From the NCBI GenBank assembly GCA_024628785.1, contig CP102405.1:1364001-1428000 (forward strand): DNA of 64,000 nt. Direction: 5' to 3'. Positions 32,148-40,431 of this stretch are shown here, one piece after another. The notes under the pieces are model-generated. The model was not told the origin of the DNA, searched no databases, and saw nothing but the letters and a program-made list of their open reading frames with translations. This DNA is from Fusobacteria bacterium ZRK30. GTDB taxonomy: Bacteria; Fusobacteriota; Fusobacteriia; Fusobacteriales; Fusobacteriaceae. Positions within the stretch are counted from its first letter, which is position 1, and each line of letters opens with the position of its first letter. The position numbers and the translations under genes are program-made.

Positions 32148-33320
32148 TTATTTTAATATTTCTAGAATTTTAAATGCAAGATCATCTTTTTTCATTTGTG
32201 GGATCTCTAAAATATTTTTTTCTTTATCGATAAAGAATACTTCATTGCTGTCATTTCCAAAAGCATTGGTAGAATTGGCTACTATGAGATTCAGGTTTTT
32301 TTTCTCTAATTTTTTCATAGCATTTTCAATTAGGTTATCAGATTCAGCAGCAAATCCAATAAGAATTTGTTCTTTTTTTCTCCTACCCATCTCCATTAGG
32401 ATATCTGGATTTCTAGTCAATTCAAAAACCAGATCTCCATCATTTTTTTTGATTTTAGAGTCTGAATACTCTTTTATTCTATAATCTGCCACAGCTGCAC
32501 AGCCGATGGCGATATCCATATTTTCAAACTTACTAAAGACAGCCTCATACATATCGTTAGCACTCTTCACAGATATAAATTCTACCCCATTTGGAACTTC
32601 AAGATTAGTCGGCCCGCTGACTAAGGTAACATTGGCTCCTAATTGAGCACTTGCAGCTGCCAGGGCATATCCCATCTTGCCTGTAGACCGGTTGCTCAGA
32701 TACCTGATAGGATCGATGGCTTCCTCAGTAGGACCAGCTGTAATCAATATATTTTTTCCCTCTAAAAATCTTTCCCTTTCTAAAGATTCAAAGTAGTTAT
32801 TTACAATATCAACTATGTCGGTTTCTTTTTTTAGTCTTCCCTTAGCTACCCAGTCACAGGCAAGCTGACCTGAATCTGCATCGATAAAACTATATCCATA
32901 TCCTTCTAATTTTTTGATATTATCTTTTAAGATGGGATTGTTATACATATTTACGTTCATAGCCAGAGCAAAATAAGTAGGAGCACAAGATGCAGAGATC
33001 ACAGTAGAAAGCATATCGTCAGCTATACCATTTGCCACCTTCCCAATGATATTATAGGTAGCAGGTGCTATTAAAACCAGGTCAGCCCAGTCAGCCAAGT
33101 TTATATGTTCCACATCTATGTTTGATTTTTCTGCCCACATATCAATGGCTACTCTGTTTTTAGACAGGGTTTCCAAAGTAAGAGGGGTTATTATTTCAGT
33201 AGCATTTTTGGTCATTATGACCTTTACATTGTATCCGTTTTTCTTTAAAAGAGAACAGATATTAGCAGACTTATAGGCTGCAATACCTCCGGTAATTCCT
33301 AATAATATATTTTTATTCAT
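32148..33320 (-). CDS. coaBC: Bifunctional phosphopantothenoylcysteine decarboxylase/phosphopantothenate-cysteine ligase
   Basis: 390 residues from ATG 33320. The N-terminal flavoprotein CoaC half contains LLGITGGIAAYKSANI, ALAMNVNMYNNP and the Cys loop GQLACDWVAKGRL. The C-terminal CoaB half contains ITAGPTEEAIDPIRYLSNRS and GFAAESDNLIENA. It makes 4'-phosphopantetheine on the route to coenzyme A. The internal order and length are normal. Confidence 0.95.
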   Translation of the reverse strand: MNKNILLGITGGIAAYKSANICSLLKKNGYNVKVIMTKNATEIITPLTLETLSKNRVAIDMWAEKSNIDVEHINLADWADLVLIAPATYNIIGKVANGIADDMLSTVISASCAPTYFALAMNVNMYNNPILKDNIKKLEGYGYSFIDADSGQLACDWVAKGRLKKETDIVDIVNNYFESLERERFLEGKNILITAGPTEEAIDPIRYLSNRSTGKMGYALAAASAQLGANVTLVSGPTNLEVPNGVEFISVKSANDMYEAVFSKFENMDIAIGCAAVADYRIKEYSDSKIKKNDGDLVFELTRNPDILMEMGRRKKEQILIGFAAESDNLIENAMKKLEKKNLNLIVANSTNAFGNDSNEVFFIDKEKNILEIPQMKKDDLAFKILEILK

Positions 33321-33447
33321 TGATATATCTCCTTTTTTTACAATTTTCATTTAATTTGAGGTTTTTATATTTATAAGTATAGCATACTAAAAAAAAAAGG
33401 AAAAATATGATTTTAGCAAATAAATGTTAACAATGAGGGGTGGTTGG

Positions 33448-35034
33448 ATGAGTCTTAAAAGAAAAATTTTTACCTTAACTTTTTTTACAGCAACAATACC
33501 TATATTGATCATTTCTGTAATTACATTATATATATTCTCTGGGAAAATGAAGGAAGTACAAAGTCAAAAAATGGACTTAATCAGTCAAAATATAGAGCAG
33601 TCTATTCAAAATGAAATCAATTCTGTCAGTGAAACTCTTGAACATTTAGCTAATACATATAACGAAAAGCATGAAGGCCTAACCTCATTAAATTTTCAAA
33701 TAAATAATGAATACAGACTTAAACATATGTTTTACCATATGAAGGATATAGCTGAGAAGAAAAAATCTATAAAATTTATAGCCTTTGGAAGTTCCGATAA
33801 GAAAATAGTCTTTGATGATCTAGCTGAAGATCAAAATTTACCATCTAGTTATGATCCTACAACAAGGCCATGGTATACAGGAGCTCTTAATTCTAAAGGA
33901 ACCTATCTATCAAAAATTTTTATCCATGCAGGTACAGGAAATCCCATAGTAACACTATCTAAAAAAATTGAATTAGATGATGAAATAATAGGTGTGTTGG
34001 TAGCAATGATTGATTTGTCTCATATAGAGGATGAAATTTCAAAATTTAAAATTGATAATACAGGGTCATTTTTCATAGTGGATAAGAATAATAGAATTTT
34101 AGTAGATGGAGGAGATAACAAGAAAAACTTTAATTATATATCAAAAATGGATTTATTTTCCAAAGATCATCTTGAAATTATAAAAAAGACTCCCATGGGA
34201 AAAAATCTTTACCATACAAAAAAAATACAAGACTTGGATATTCTTCTAATTGGAAGTATCTATGAAAAAGATATAAATAATACAATTTTAAGGTTGAGAC
34301 TCTACATCATTGGGATAGTTCTGTTGACTATAATTTTTATTCTCATTATTTTATCTGTTATAAGTAAAAATTTTGACAGCTCTTTAAATCAATTATCTGG
34401 TGTTATTGACAGTATTTCTCAGGGGAACTATAATAAAAATATAGGTAAGTTAACCGAAATAATAGATGAAAAAAATGAATTAGGTTTTATCAATAGTGCC
34501 ATAAAAAAAATGAATTATGAGATCATAAAAAGAGAGAATGATCTGAAATATATCTCTGAAACAGATCCATTGACGGGGTGTTACAATAGACGAGCAATTA
34601 TAAATTTAATTGAAAAAGAAATAGAGCAGTCAAAGAACTATAATTTAAATTGTTCTTTAATTATGTTTGATTTTGATAATTTTAAAAAAATAAATGATAC
34701 CTTTGGTCATCTATTTGGAGATACAGTTTTAAAAGAAGTATCTAAGGTTATCTTAAGTAACGTAAAAAATACAGATATATTCGGCAGGTATGGAGGGGAA
34801 GAATTTTTAATCTTATTACCTGATACTCAGTTAAGAGAGGGGATTATAATTGCAGAAAGATTGAGAGTAACTATAGAAAAAATGACATGGGAATACGATA
34901 CTATAATTACAGTCAGTATGGGAGTCGTAAAAAAATTACCTAATGACACTTTAGATTTAATCCTGGGAAGGGTCGATAATTTGTTGTATAGAGCAAAAAA
35001 AAATGGAAGAAACAGGGTGGAATACGAAAAATAA
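33448..35034 (+). CDS. Membrane-bound diguanylate cyclase with extracytoplasmic dCache-like sensor
   Basis: 528 residues from ATG 33448 (GAGGGGTGG just upstream). Membrane helix at about 10-30, periplasmic Cache-like sensor at about 35-275 (YDPTTRPWYTGALNSKGTYL is typical), second helix at about 285-310, HAMP-like linker, then GGDEF domain (about 370-525: DPLTGCYNRRAI; FGRYGGEEFLILLP). The GGEEF catalytic motif is intact, so it likely makes cyclic-di-GMP. The usual RxxD inhibitory site is replaced (KNTD), suggesting no product inhibition there. Confidence 0.9.
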   Translation: MSLKRKIFTLTFFTATIPILIISVITLYIFSGKMKEVQSQKMDLISQNIEQSIQNEINSVSETLEHLANTYNEKHEGLTSLNFQINNEYRLKHMFYHMKDIAEKKKSIKFIAFGSSDKKIVFDDLAEDQNLPSSYDPTTRPWYTGALNSKGTYLSKIFIHAGTGNPIVTLSKKIELDDEIIGVLVAMIDLSHIEDEISKFKIDNTGSFFIVDKNNRILVDGGDNKKNFNYISKMDLFSKDHLEIIKKTPMGKNLYHTKKIQDLDILLIGSIYEKDINNTILRLRLYIIGIVLLTIIFILIILSVISKNFDSSLNQLSGVIDSISQGNYNKNIGKLTEIIDEKNELGFINSAIKKMNYEIIKRENDLKYISETDPLTGCYNRRAIINLIEKEIEQSKNYNLNCSLIMFDFDNFKKINDTFGHLFGDTVLKEVSKVILSNVKNTDIFGRYGGEEFLILLPDTQLREGIIIAERLRVTIEKMTWEYDTIITVSMGVVKKLPNDTLDLILGRVDNLLYRAKKNGRNRVEYEK

Positions 35035-35046
35035 AGATTGGTTTAT

Positions 35047-35111
35047 AGAAAAACTGTAGTCTGCAAAGTAGGTGTTTTTAACATTTTATCTTTAGAGTGC
35101 AGTTTTTTTAT
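35047..35111 (+). terminator. Probable terminator after the GGDEF gene
   Basis: AAAACTG...GCAAAG and CTTTAGAGTGCAGTTTT form a long imperfect hairpin followed by a T run. The stem has several mismatches. Confidence 0.55.
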
Positions 35112-35289
35112 TATCTAAAAATTTTACCTCTGTAGGAATCATTAAAATATTAATAAGGAATTTTTTAGATATAGGATATTGTCTATCTGTAATGTCACTA
35201 TGTTTATTTATTGACCATAATGAGTGTATTTAGGATAGAGATTTTAAGAACGAAATAGAGAAATGATTCAAATGAATTTAATTTTTTAA

Positions 35290-35318
35290 TTGATAAATCA
35301 AATAAAAAATGGTATAAG
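35290..35318 (+). promoter_or_regulatory. Candidate promoter of repeat-element copy A
   Basis: TTGATA (35290-35295), 17-bp spacer, TATAAG (35313-35318), about 30 bp before the micro-ORF start. Copy B has GTGACA/TATAAA with the same 17-bp spacing. Confidence 0.5.
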
Positions 35319-35615
35319 TTATGTAAATAAATTTTAAAGGAGAGGAATTATGTTTAAATCAAGATTTAATTGAGCCTGAGTAGCTGATAAACTTCTGGAT
35401 GAAGTTATAACGGAACTTTTAGAATCTGAAAAAAGGATATATTAGGTAGTGCCTATTACTTCAATATGATAAACATTTATTCCAATTCACTCTTTAACTT
35501 CCAACCCATTTTAAAATTATTGCGGATATAAATAAAAATATTAACGAGATATTATGACCTTAATACTTTATCTATTCCTAAAATAATTACTTTCGGAACT
35601 ATTCTGTTCCAACAA
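35303..35615 (+). repeat. ~300-bp dispersed element, copy A
   Basis: Diverged copy of 49979-50288. Both contain, in order: a -10 box, a purine-rich ribosome site, a micro-ORF with UGA-GCC-UGA, a stretch with CACTCTTTAACTT and CAACCCATTTTAAAATTAT, and a hairpin GGAAC/GTTCC (35595-35610) with a different loop in each copy. A further match of about 50 bp follows at 35673-35724 versus 50410-50460. No transposase is associated. Function unknown; either a regulatory leader or a relic. Confidence 0.7.
35350..35445 (+). CDS. Micro-ORF with two in-frame UGA codons (putative UxU peptide), copy A
   Basis: ATG after AAAGGAG, reading MFKSRFN-U-A-U-VADKLL and on to a TAG at 35445: 31 residues if both UGA codons (35371-35373, 35377-35379) are read as selenocysteine. 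A hairpin with AACTTC/GAAGTT arms and loop TGGAT (35390-35406) starts 11 nt after the second UGA, the position of a bacterial SECIS. The same UGA-GCC-UGA and hairpin recur in copy B. I recognise no family. It could be a tiny selenoprotein, a selenium-sensing leader peptide or a gene remnant. Confidence 0.35.
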
Positions 35616-35818
35616 TCATTGTAAAAAACGAAGAAAATGAAAGAATAAAATTTAATCTCAATGCATATTAGACTATTAAATTATAGTGGCTATTTATGCC
35701 ATGTTTTTTAATGCAAAAATATAATCTCTCTGGTAAATCAGAGGGTCACTTATGATGCATTAAATTCGAAGTTATCATAAAAATAAAAATTATTAATTTT
35801 AAACTTCATTCAAAGTTC

Positions 35819-35991
35819 CAAGCCTCAATTGATTTTAGAAGGATGTTGTTGAATTAGATATTAAAAATTTAATAAACTTTGTCAATAATAACGATTCTAT
35901 TTTAAAGTAGTTCTGATAAATTATTAATTTTGAAAATTTACCCTTACTTTCAAGCCTCAGTTGATTCTGGAAGGATGTTGCCGGGATAGAT
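35819..35991 (+). repeat. Two 41-bp direct repeats in a gene-poor stretch
   Basis: CAAGCCTCAATTGATTTTAG... at 35819-35859 and CAAGCCTCAGTTGATTCTGG... at 35951-35991 agree over most of 41 bases, including GAAGGATGTTG. In one frame both read QAS(I/V)D..RML.. followed by TAG, so they may be relics of the same transposase C-terminus. The rest of 35112-36285, apart from the elements listed, shows no gene I can support. Confidence 0.5.
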
Positions 35992-36100
35992 TAAATTTCT
36001 AAACCTTGAGTGATAAGAGCCGTATCTTCAAATAATTCAGGATATTTCACACCTTAATAAATATTTTAAGATTAAATATAGAAAATGAATCAGGCATTAG

Positions 36101-36153
36101 CCTTTTTCTTATTACCTGTTTGTGCCCTAAATCAAACAGGTAATGAGAAAAGG
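36101..36153. repeat. Long inverted repeat without T-tract
   Basis: Arms 36101-36122 and 36133-36153 (inner part TTACCTGTTTG and CAAACAGGTAA) form a stem of about 21 bp with loop TGCCCTAAAT. Neither strand has a terminator-type T run. It lies about 130 bp upstream of the third sugar ABC operon and could be an mRNA leader hairpin or an element end. Confidence 0.6.
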
Positions 36154-36285
36154 AGAGGAATGTAAAAAAATCAAATTAAGTGAACAAAAAAACAGTATGT
36201 ATTTAAGAGGGTAATAATCTTTAAACTCATTTTAAATGATGAGAGTATATTATCTTTTTATATAAACAAAAAAAGGGAGGAAAAA

Positions 36286-37554
36286 ATGAAAAAAATATTA
36301 GCGTTAATATTGTCAGTAATTTTATTGACTGCAGTAACAAGTACAGAGGCCATGGCTTTTTGGGGGAAGAAAGAGAAGAAGGAAAAAATAGTTGTATGGT
36401 TACCGCCTATTGGAGAAAATGACAAAGTTGTCTGGGAACCGATTATCAAAGAATATGAAGAAGCAAATAATGTAGATGTAGAATTAGAGATTATTCCGTG
36501 GGAGAACTATTCTGAAAAATATGCTGCCGGAATAGCTTCGGGACAGGGACCAGACGTAGGGTATATGTATGCTGAGATGTTTCCGCAGTTTATAGAGATG
36601 GGAGCAGTTGAAGATCTGACGCCCTACCTTACAAAGGAAGATTATGAAAAATATATATACATCAAACACGGAAAGATGATGGGTGGTATGTATGGACTCG
36701 GGATAGAAGCGGCTAACCCTGCAGTTATCTACTACAACAAAGATATACTTGCATCTATAGGTGAAGATGTTCCTGTTACATGGGAAGATTTCATAAGGTG
36801 TGCAGTAAAGGCAACTCAAGATACAAATAAAGATGGAAAAGCAGATCAATGGGGATTTTCTCAAGGATGGGGAGCACCTTATTTTGGAGATCTTAACTGG
36901 AACTGGTATGGATTCCTTTGGCAGGCAGGTGGAGATATATTTAATGATGATTTAAAATCTGTAAAATTTAATAATGAAGCCGGAGTTAAAACCGCTGAAT
37001 TTTTAAAAGACTTAAAATTTAAATATGATGTATTGCCTCCATACTATATGGCACAAACTAATAAAGAGATGTTACAAACAACATTTGGTCCTGGAAAATC
37101 ATTATTTTCTATATATTTATCTTCAGCAGCAGGAGAGATCTTAGATAAATCATTTCCTGATTTAAACTATGGAATAATTCTTTCCCTTGAAGATGAAGAT
37201 AAAGGAACTTTTGCATCAGTAGACCAATTAGTACTTATGTCAGGTGCTAAAGATAAAGAATTAGCTTTTGGATTGATAGAGCATATGTTAAGTACTCAAT
37301 CTATGACTAAATTCCATAAACATCACCCAAGAGCACCTATTGCTAAGGGAGAGCCATATCAGGGAGACCCAAGATTACAAAAGATGATAGAAACTCAAGA
37401 AGGAGTATATAGACCACTTGTAGTAGGACCTCATGGGGTAGAGATATATGAATATCTATGGAAACAGCTCCAAATGATGATGGCCGGAGAACAAAGTGCT
37501 AAGGAATCTTTAGATGAAGCAGCAGAGTATTCTAATAGATTATTAGCTAAATAA
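36286..37554 (+). CDS. Sugar ABC transporter substrate-binding protein
   Basis: 422 residues with a cleavable signal (TSTEAMAFWGKK) rather than a lipobox, unlike the other two binding proteins here. Family 1 solute-binding fold: IVVWLPPIGENDKVVWEPII at the start, ASGQGPDVGYMYAEMFPQF, NPAVIYYNKDILASIGEDVP and Trp/Tyr-rich binding segments. It heads a five-gene operon with two permeases, a GNAT and a GH123-like protein. GGGAGG precedes the ATG. Confidence 0.92.
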   Translation: MKKILALILSVILLTAVTSTEAMAFWGKKEKKEKIVVWLPPIGENDKVVWEPIIKEYEEANNVDVELEIIPWENYSEKYAAGIASGQGPDVGYMYAEMFPQFIEMGAVEDLTPYLTKEDYEKYIYIKHGKMMGGMYGLGIEAANPAVIYYNKDILASIGEDVPVTWEDFIRCAVKATQDTNKDGKADQWGFSQGWGAPYFGDLNWNWYGFLWQAGGDIFNDDLKSVKFNNEAGVKTAEFLKDLKFKYDVLPPYYMAQTNKEMLQTTFGPGKSLFSIYLSSAAGEILDKSFPDLNYGIILSLEDEDKGTFASVDQLVLMSGAKDKELAFGLIEHMLSTQSMTKFHKHHPRAPIAKGEPYQGDPRLQKMIETQEGVYRPLVVGPHGVEIYEYLWKQLQMMMAGEQSAKESLDEAAEYSNRLLAK

Positions 37555-37567
37555 GAAGGAGCTGGAT

Positions 37568-38503
37568 ATGCAAAACGTAGAAATTCTTTTAAGCAATGAA
37601 AAACCTAAGAAAAGATTTTGCATAAAAAGGTTAGCAGGTAAAGGAAAGCCCTATGGTTTTATAGGGCCCCTCAGCCTCCTACTGTTTACTTTTTATGTGA
37701 TTCCTATTTTTCTTTCAATATACTTTAGTTTTACAGACTATAACATAATAAAAAATCCAAAATTTATAGGCTTTTCAAACTATAAAAACCTTCTTTTGGA
37801 TAAAACATTTAAAGCATCTCTGAAAAATACTTTTTTATTTACATTGGGAGTAGTTCCTGCTCAGACTATATTTTCTTTATTCATGGCTAATTGGCTGGTG
37901 AGCAGGGGGAAAAGCAGACTGACAGAATTTGTAAAGGGAGCTATGTTTATTCCTGTGATCTCTTCTATGGTATTAGTAAGTATTGTGTGGAGGATACTAT
38001 TAAATGGAGAAGGATCTCCCCTCAATATGATCCTTAATATATTAAATATAACTCAGCCTAACTGGTTAGGAGATTCGTCTATAGTGTTATTTGTTCTTAT
38101 GGGAATAACAGTATGGAAGAATACAGGTTATTTTATGATCCTATATATCGCCGGGTTGATGGAAATTCCTAAAAATTATACAGAGGCTGCCAAGGTAGAC
38201 GGAGCAGGCAGGTGGAGTGTTTTTTATCATATAACTCTGCCGTTACTAAAACCTACAACAATAATGGTAGTGTTTTTAGGGATGGTCTGGTCACTTCAAA
38301 CATTTGATCTTATCTATACGTTGACAGGAGGAGGGCCTGGAAATGCTTCTATGACCCTTGTCCTCCATATATATAACAATGCATTCAAAAATTTAAATGC
38401 AGGGTATGCCATGACAATAGCCAATATATTGCTTTTCTTTTCGGCTATTGCAGCAATAGTTCAAAAAAGTTTTTTAAAAAAAGAAAAATCAGAAGTTTAT
38501 TAG
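37568..38503 (+). CDS. Sugar ABC transporter permease, MalF type
   Basis: 311 residues. A basic cytoplasmic head precedes the first helix (SLLLFTFYVIPIFLSIYFSF), about six helices in all, with EAA loop YTEAAKVDGAGRWSVFYHIT. GGAG lies 7 nt upstream of the start. It forms the channel together with the protein encoded 9 bp downstream. Confidence 0.92.
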   Translation: MQNVEILLSNEKPKKRFCIKRLAGKGKPYGFIGPLSLLLFTFYVIPIFLSIYFSFTDYNIIKNPKFIGFSNYKNLLLDKTFKASLKNTFLFTLGVVPAQTIFSLFMANWLVSRGKSRLTEFVKGAMFIPVISSMVLVSIVWRILLNGEGSPLNMILNILNITQPNWLGDSSIVLFVLMGITVWKNTGYFMILYIAGLMEIPKNYTEAAKVDGAGRWSVFYHITLPLLKPTTIMVVFLGMVWSLQTFDLIYTLTGGGPGNASMTLVLHIYNNAFKNLNAGYAMTIANILLFFSAIAAIVQKSFLKKEKSEVY

Positions 38504-38512
38504 GAGGAAAGG

Positions 38513-39313
38513 ATGAAAAAACAATTAGGCAGGCTGATTTTAATATTAATCTCCAGCTTTATGATAATTCCGTTTCTCTACATGTTTATGACATCTCTAA
38601 GGGTAACTTATACGGCTTATAACTTTAAGTTTGCTTTAGATGATTTAACATTGAGAAATTACAGGGAAATTTTTTACAACACAAGTTTTATAGTTTATTT
38701 TTTTAATAGTTTATTTATCTCCCTCAGTGGAGTAGTGTTAAATGTGGTATTCAGTGCCATGGCAGGGTACGCCTTTGCTAAACTTGAGTTTAAGGGGAGG
38801 GAAAAGATATTTTTCTTCATGTTATTGACCCTTATCATACCTTCCCAGGTAACCCTCCTGCCCCTCTATGTGATAATGAGACATCTAGGGTGGTTAAACA
38901 CTTATAAGGCATTGATACTTCCCCTTCCCACAGCTGTGGGAGTATTTATAATGAGGCAGAGTATCTTAAAAGTTCCCAGAGATCTTATGGATTCTGCCAG
39001 AATAGATGGGTGTTCAGAATTTAAGATATTTATGGAGATAGTACTGCCCCTTATAAAACCAGCAATAATAGCACTTTCAATATTTACATTTATAGGAGCG
39101 TGGAATGAATTTTTGTGGCCACTTATAGCTACTACATCGGATTCTATGAGAACCCTTACAGTGGGAATGGCCAGTATGAATGCCCAGTATACTGTGAATT
39201 ACGGGTTGGTCATGGCAGGAGCTACCATGACATTTTTACCTTCGTTTATATTTTATATCCTCCTTCAGAGACAGTTTGAAGAGGGGGTGGCACTATCAGG
39301 ATTAAAGGGATAG
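38513..39313 (+). CDS. Sugar ABC transporter permease, MalG type
   Basis: 266 residues, six helices. EAA-loop equivalent MDSARIDGCSEFKIFMEIVL, and the C-terminus QFEEGVALSGLKG is characteristic of MalG-type proteins. As with the other two sugar systems in this window, no ATPase gene accompanies it, implying a shared MsiK/MalK-type ATPase elsewhere. Confidence 0.92.
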   Translation: MKKQLGRLILILISSFMIIPFLYMFMTSLRVTYTAYNFKFALDDLTLRNYREIFYNTSFIVYFFNSLFISLSGVVLNVVFSAMAGYAFAKLEFKGREKIFFFMLLTLIIPSQVTLLPLYVIMRHLGWLNTYKALILPLPTAVGVFIMRQSILKVPRDLMDSARIDGCSEFKIFMEIVLPLIKPAIIALSIFTFIGAWNEFLWPLIATTSDSMRTLTVGMASMNAQYTVNYGLVMAGATMTFLPSFIFYILLQRQFEEGVALSGLKG

Positions 39314-39348
39314 AAACCATAGAGGTAAGAGGAACAAAGGAAAATGAG

Positions 39349-40422
39349 GTGGAAGAGGTAATTGATCTTATAAATTATGTATTCAGAACCGGCAGGGGAG
39401 AACTTCCCCACACGATGGAGAAGGAGTTCCCATTACTTCTTTCACCTAAAAATAGAGAAAATATGAGGATAATGAAAGAGGAACAAAAGATTATTTCTGT
39501 TGTGAACTTTCTCCCCCAAAAGATCCTCATAGAGGGGACACCTGTATCGGTAGGATCTATAGGGGCTGTATGTACCCATCCTGATCATAGAGGGAGGGGA
39601 TATTCTTCGAGAGTTTTAAAAGATGTAGAAAATAGGATGGAGGAGATAGGAGTAAATCTATGCCTTATATCCAGCACGAGAAATTTGTATAAAAACTGGG
39701 GAGCCAGTAAGGTAAAAAATTGCAGGAGATACAAAATTTATGCTGGTCTTCCGGCTTTAAAATTTATTGTTAGAGAATATAGGGAAGAGGATCTTTTGTT
39801 TCTCAAGAAAATCTATAACTCTCAAGGGACTAGGTATTTAAGGCAGGATAGAGATTTTGAAACTCTTATAGATTCAGGAACCTTTCCCTTTGGAGATACA
39901 TCGTATAAAAGGTATGTATTGGAAGATGAAGATGGTCTAAGGGGATATATAATCCTGAAAGAAACACCTGAAAGAATAGAAGTAAAGGAAGCAGTAGGAG
40001 ACAAGAGTGAAATATTTTATGCTCTGGCTCTTTTAGGAGATCAATTAGGAGTGGATAAAATTGATTATATTCTACCTCATGGAGAAATAGCTCCTGCAGG
40101 GTATCTAGGAGAAGAGGAGTATCTTTCGGGAGTTTTAAAGATAGTAGACTTTGTAGGGTTCATAGAGGAATTAAAACCATACTTTAGTCAATATCTTTCA
40201 GATGAAAAAGTAGAGTATTTTAAAGCTGAGGAAGAAAATGGGAAATATCAACTGAGTTTAGGATCAGAAAAATTGGAAATAGAATCCCATAAGGAACTCC
40301 TTAAATTAATTTTTGAAAAAAAAGAAGATAAAAAAAGTATAGATGAAGGGAAATTGGATGAGTTAATAGACACAATATTTCCACTTCCATTTCCATGGAC
40401 AGAAAATTTAAATTACCAATAG
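39349..40422 (+). CDS. GNAT-family N-acetyltransferase (Eis-like two-domain type)
   Basis: 357 residues from GTG 39349 (AAAGGA 6 nt upstream). The N-terminal GNAT core has VGSIGAVCTHPDHRGRGYSS for acetyl-CoA binding and the NLYKNWGASKV segment. A second GNAT-like half and a C-terminal SCP2-like piece follow. The frame is open upstream to about 39280 and encodes a plausible missing first strand (IETIEVRGTKENE), so a non-AUG start such as ATT 39301 is possible. Substrate unknown; the operon suggests amino-sugar or glycan chemistry. Confidence 0.8.
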   Translation: MEEVIDLINYVFRTGRGELPHTMEKEFPLLLSPKNRENMRIMKEEQKIISVVNFLPQKILIEGTPVSVGSIGAVCTHPDHRGRGYSSRVLKDVENRMEEIGVNLCLISSTRNLYKNWGASKVKNCRRYKIYAGLPALKFIVREYREEDLLFLKKIYNSQGTRYLRQDRDFETLIDSGTFPFGDTSYKRYVLEDEDGLRGYIILKETPERIEVKEAVGDKSEIFYALALLGDQLGVDKIDYILPHGEIAPAGYLGEEEYLSGVLKIVDFVGFIEELKPYFSQYLSDEKVEYFKAEEENGKYQLSLGSEKLEIESHKELLKLIFEKKEDKKSIDEGKLDELIDTIFPLPFPWTENLNYQ

Positions 40423-40431
40423 GAGAAATCG

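Noticed and set aside
35819-35991. Tandem riboswitch aptamers formed by the 41-bp repeats
   Set aside because: Only a weak local CAG/CTG stem forms in one copy, and no known aptamer core is present. Coding-relic similarity explains them better.
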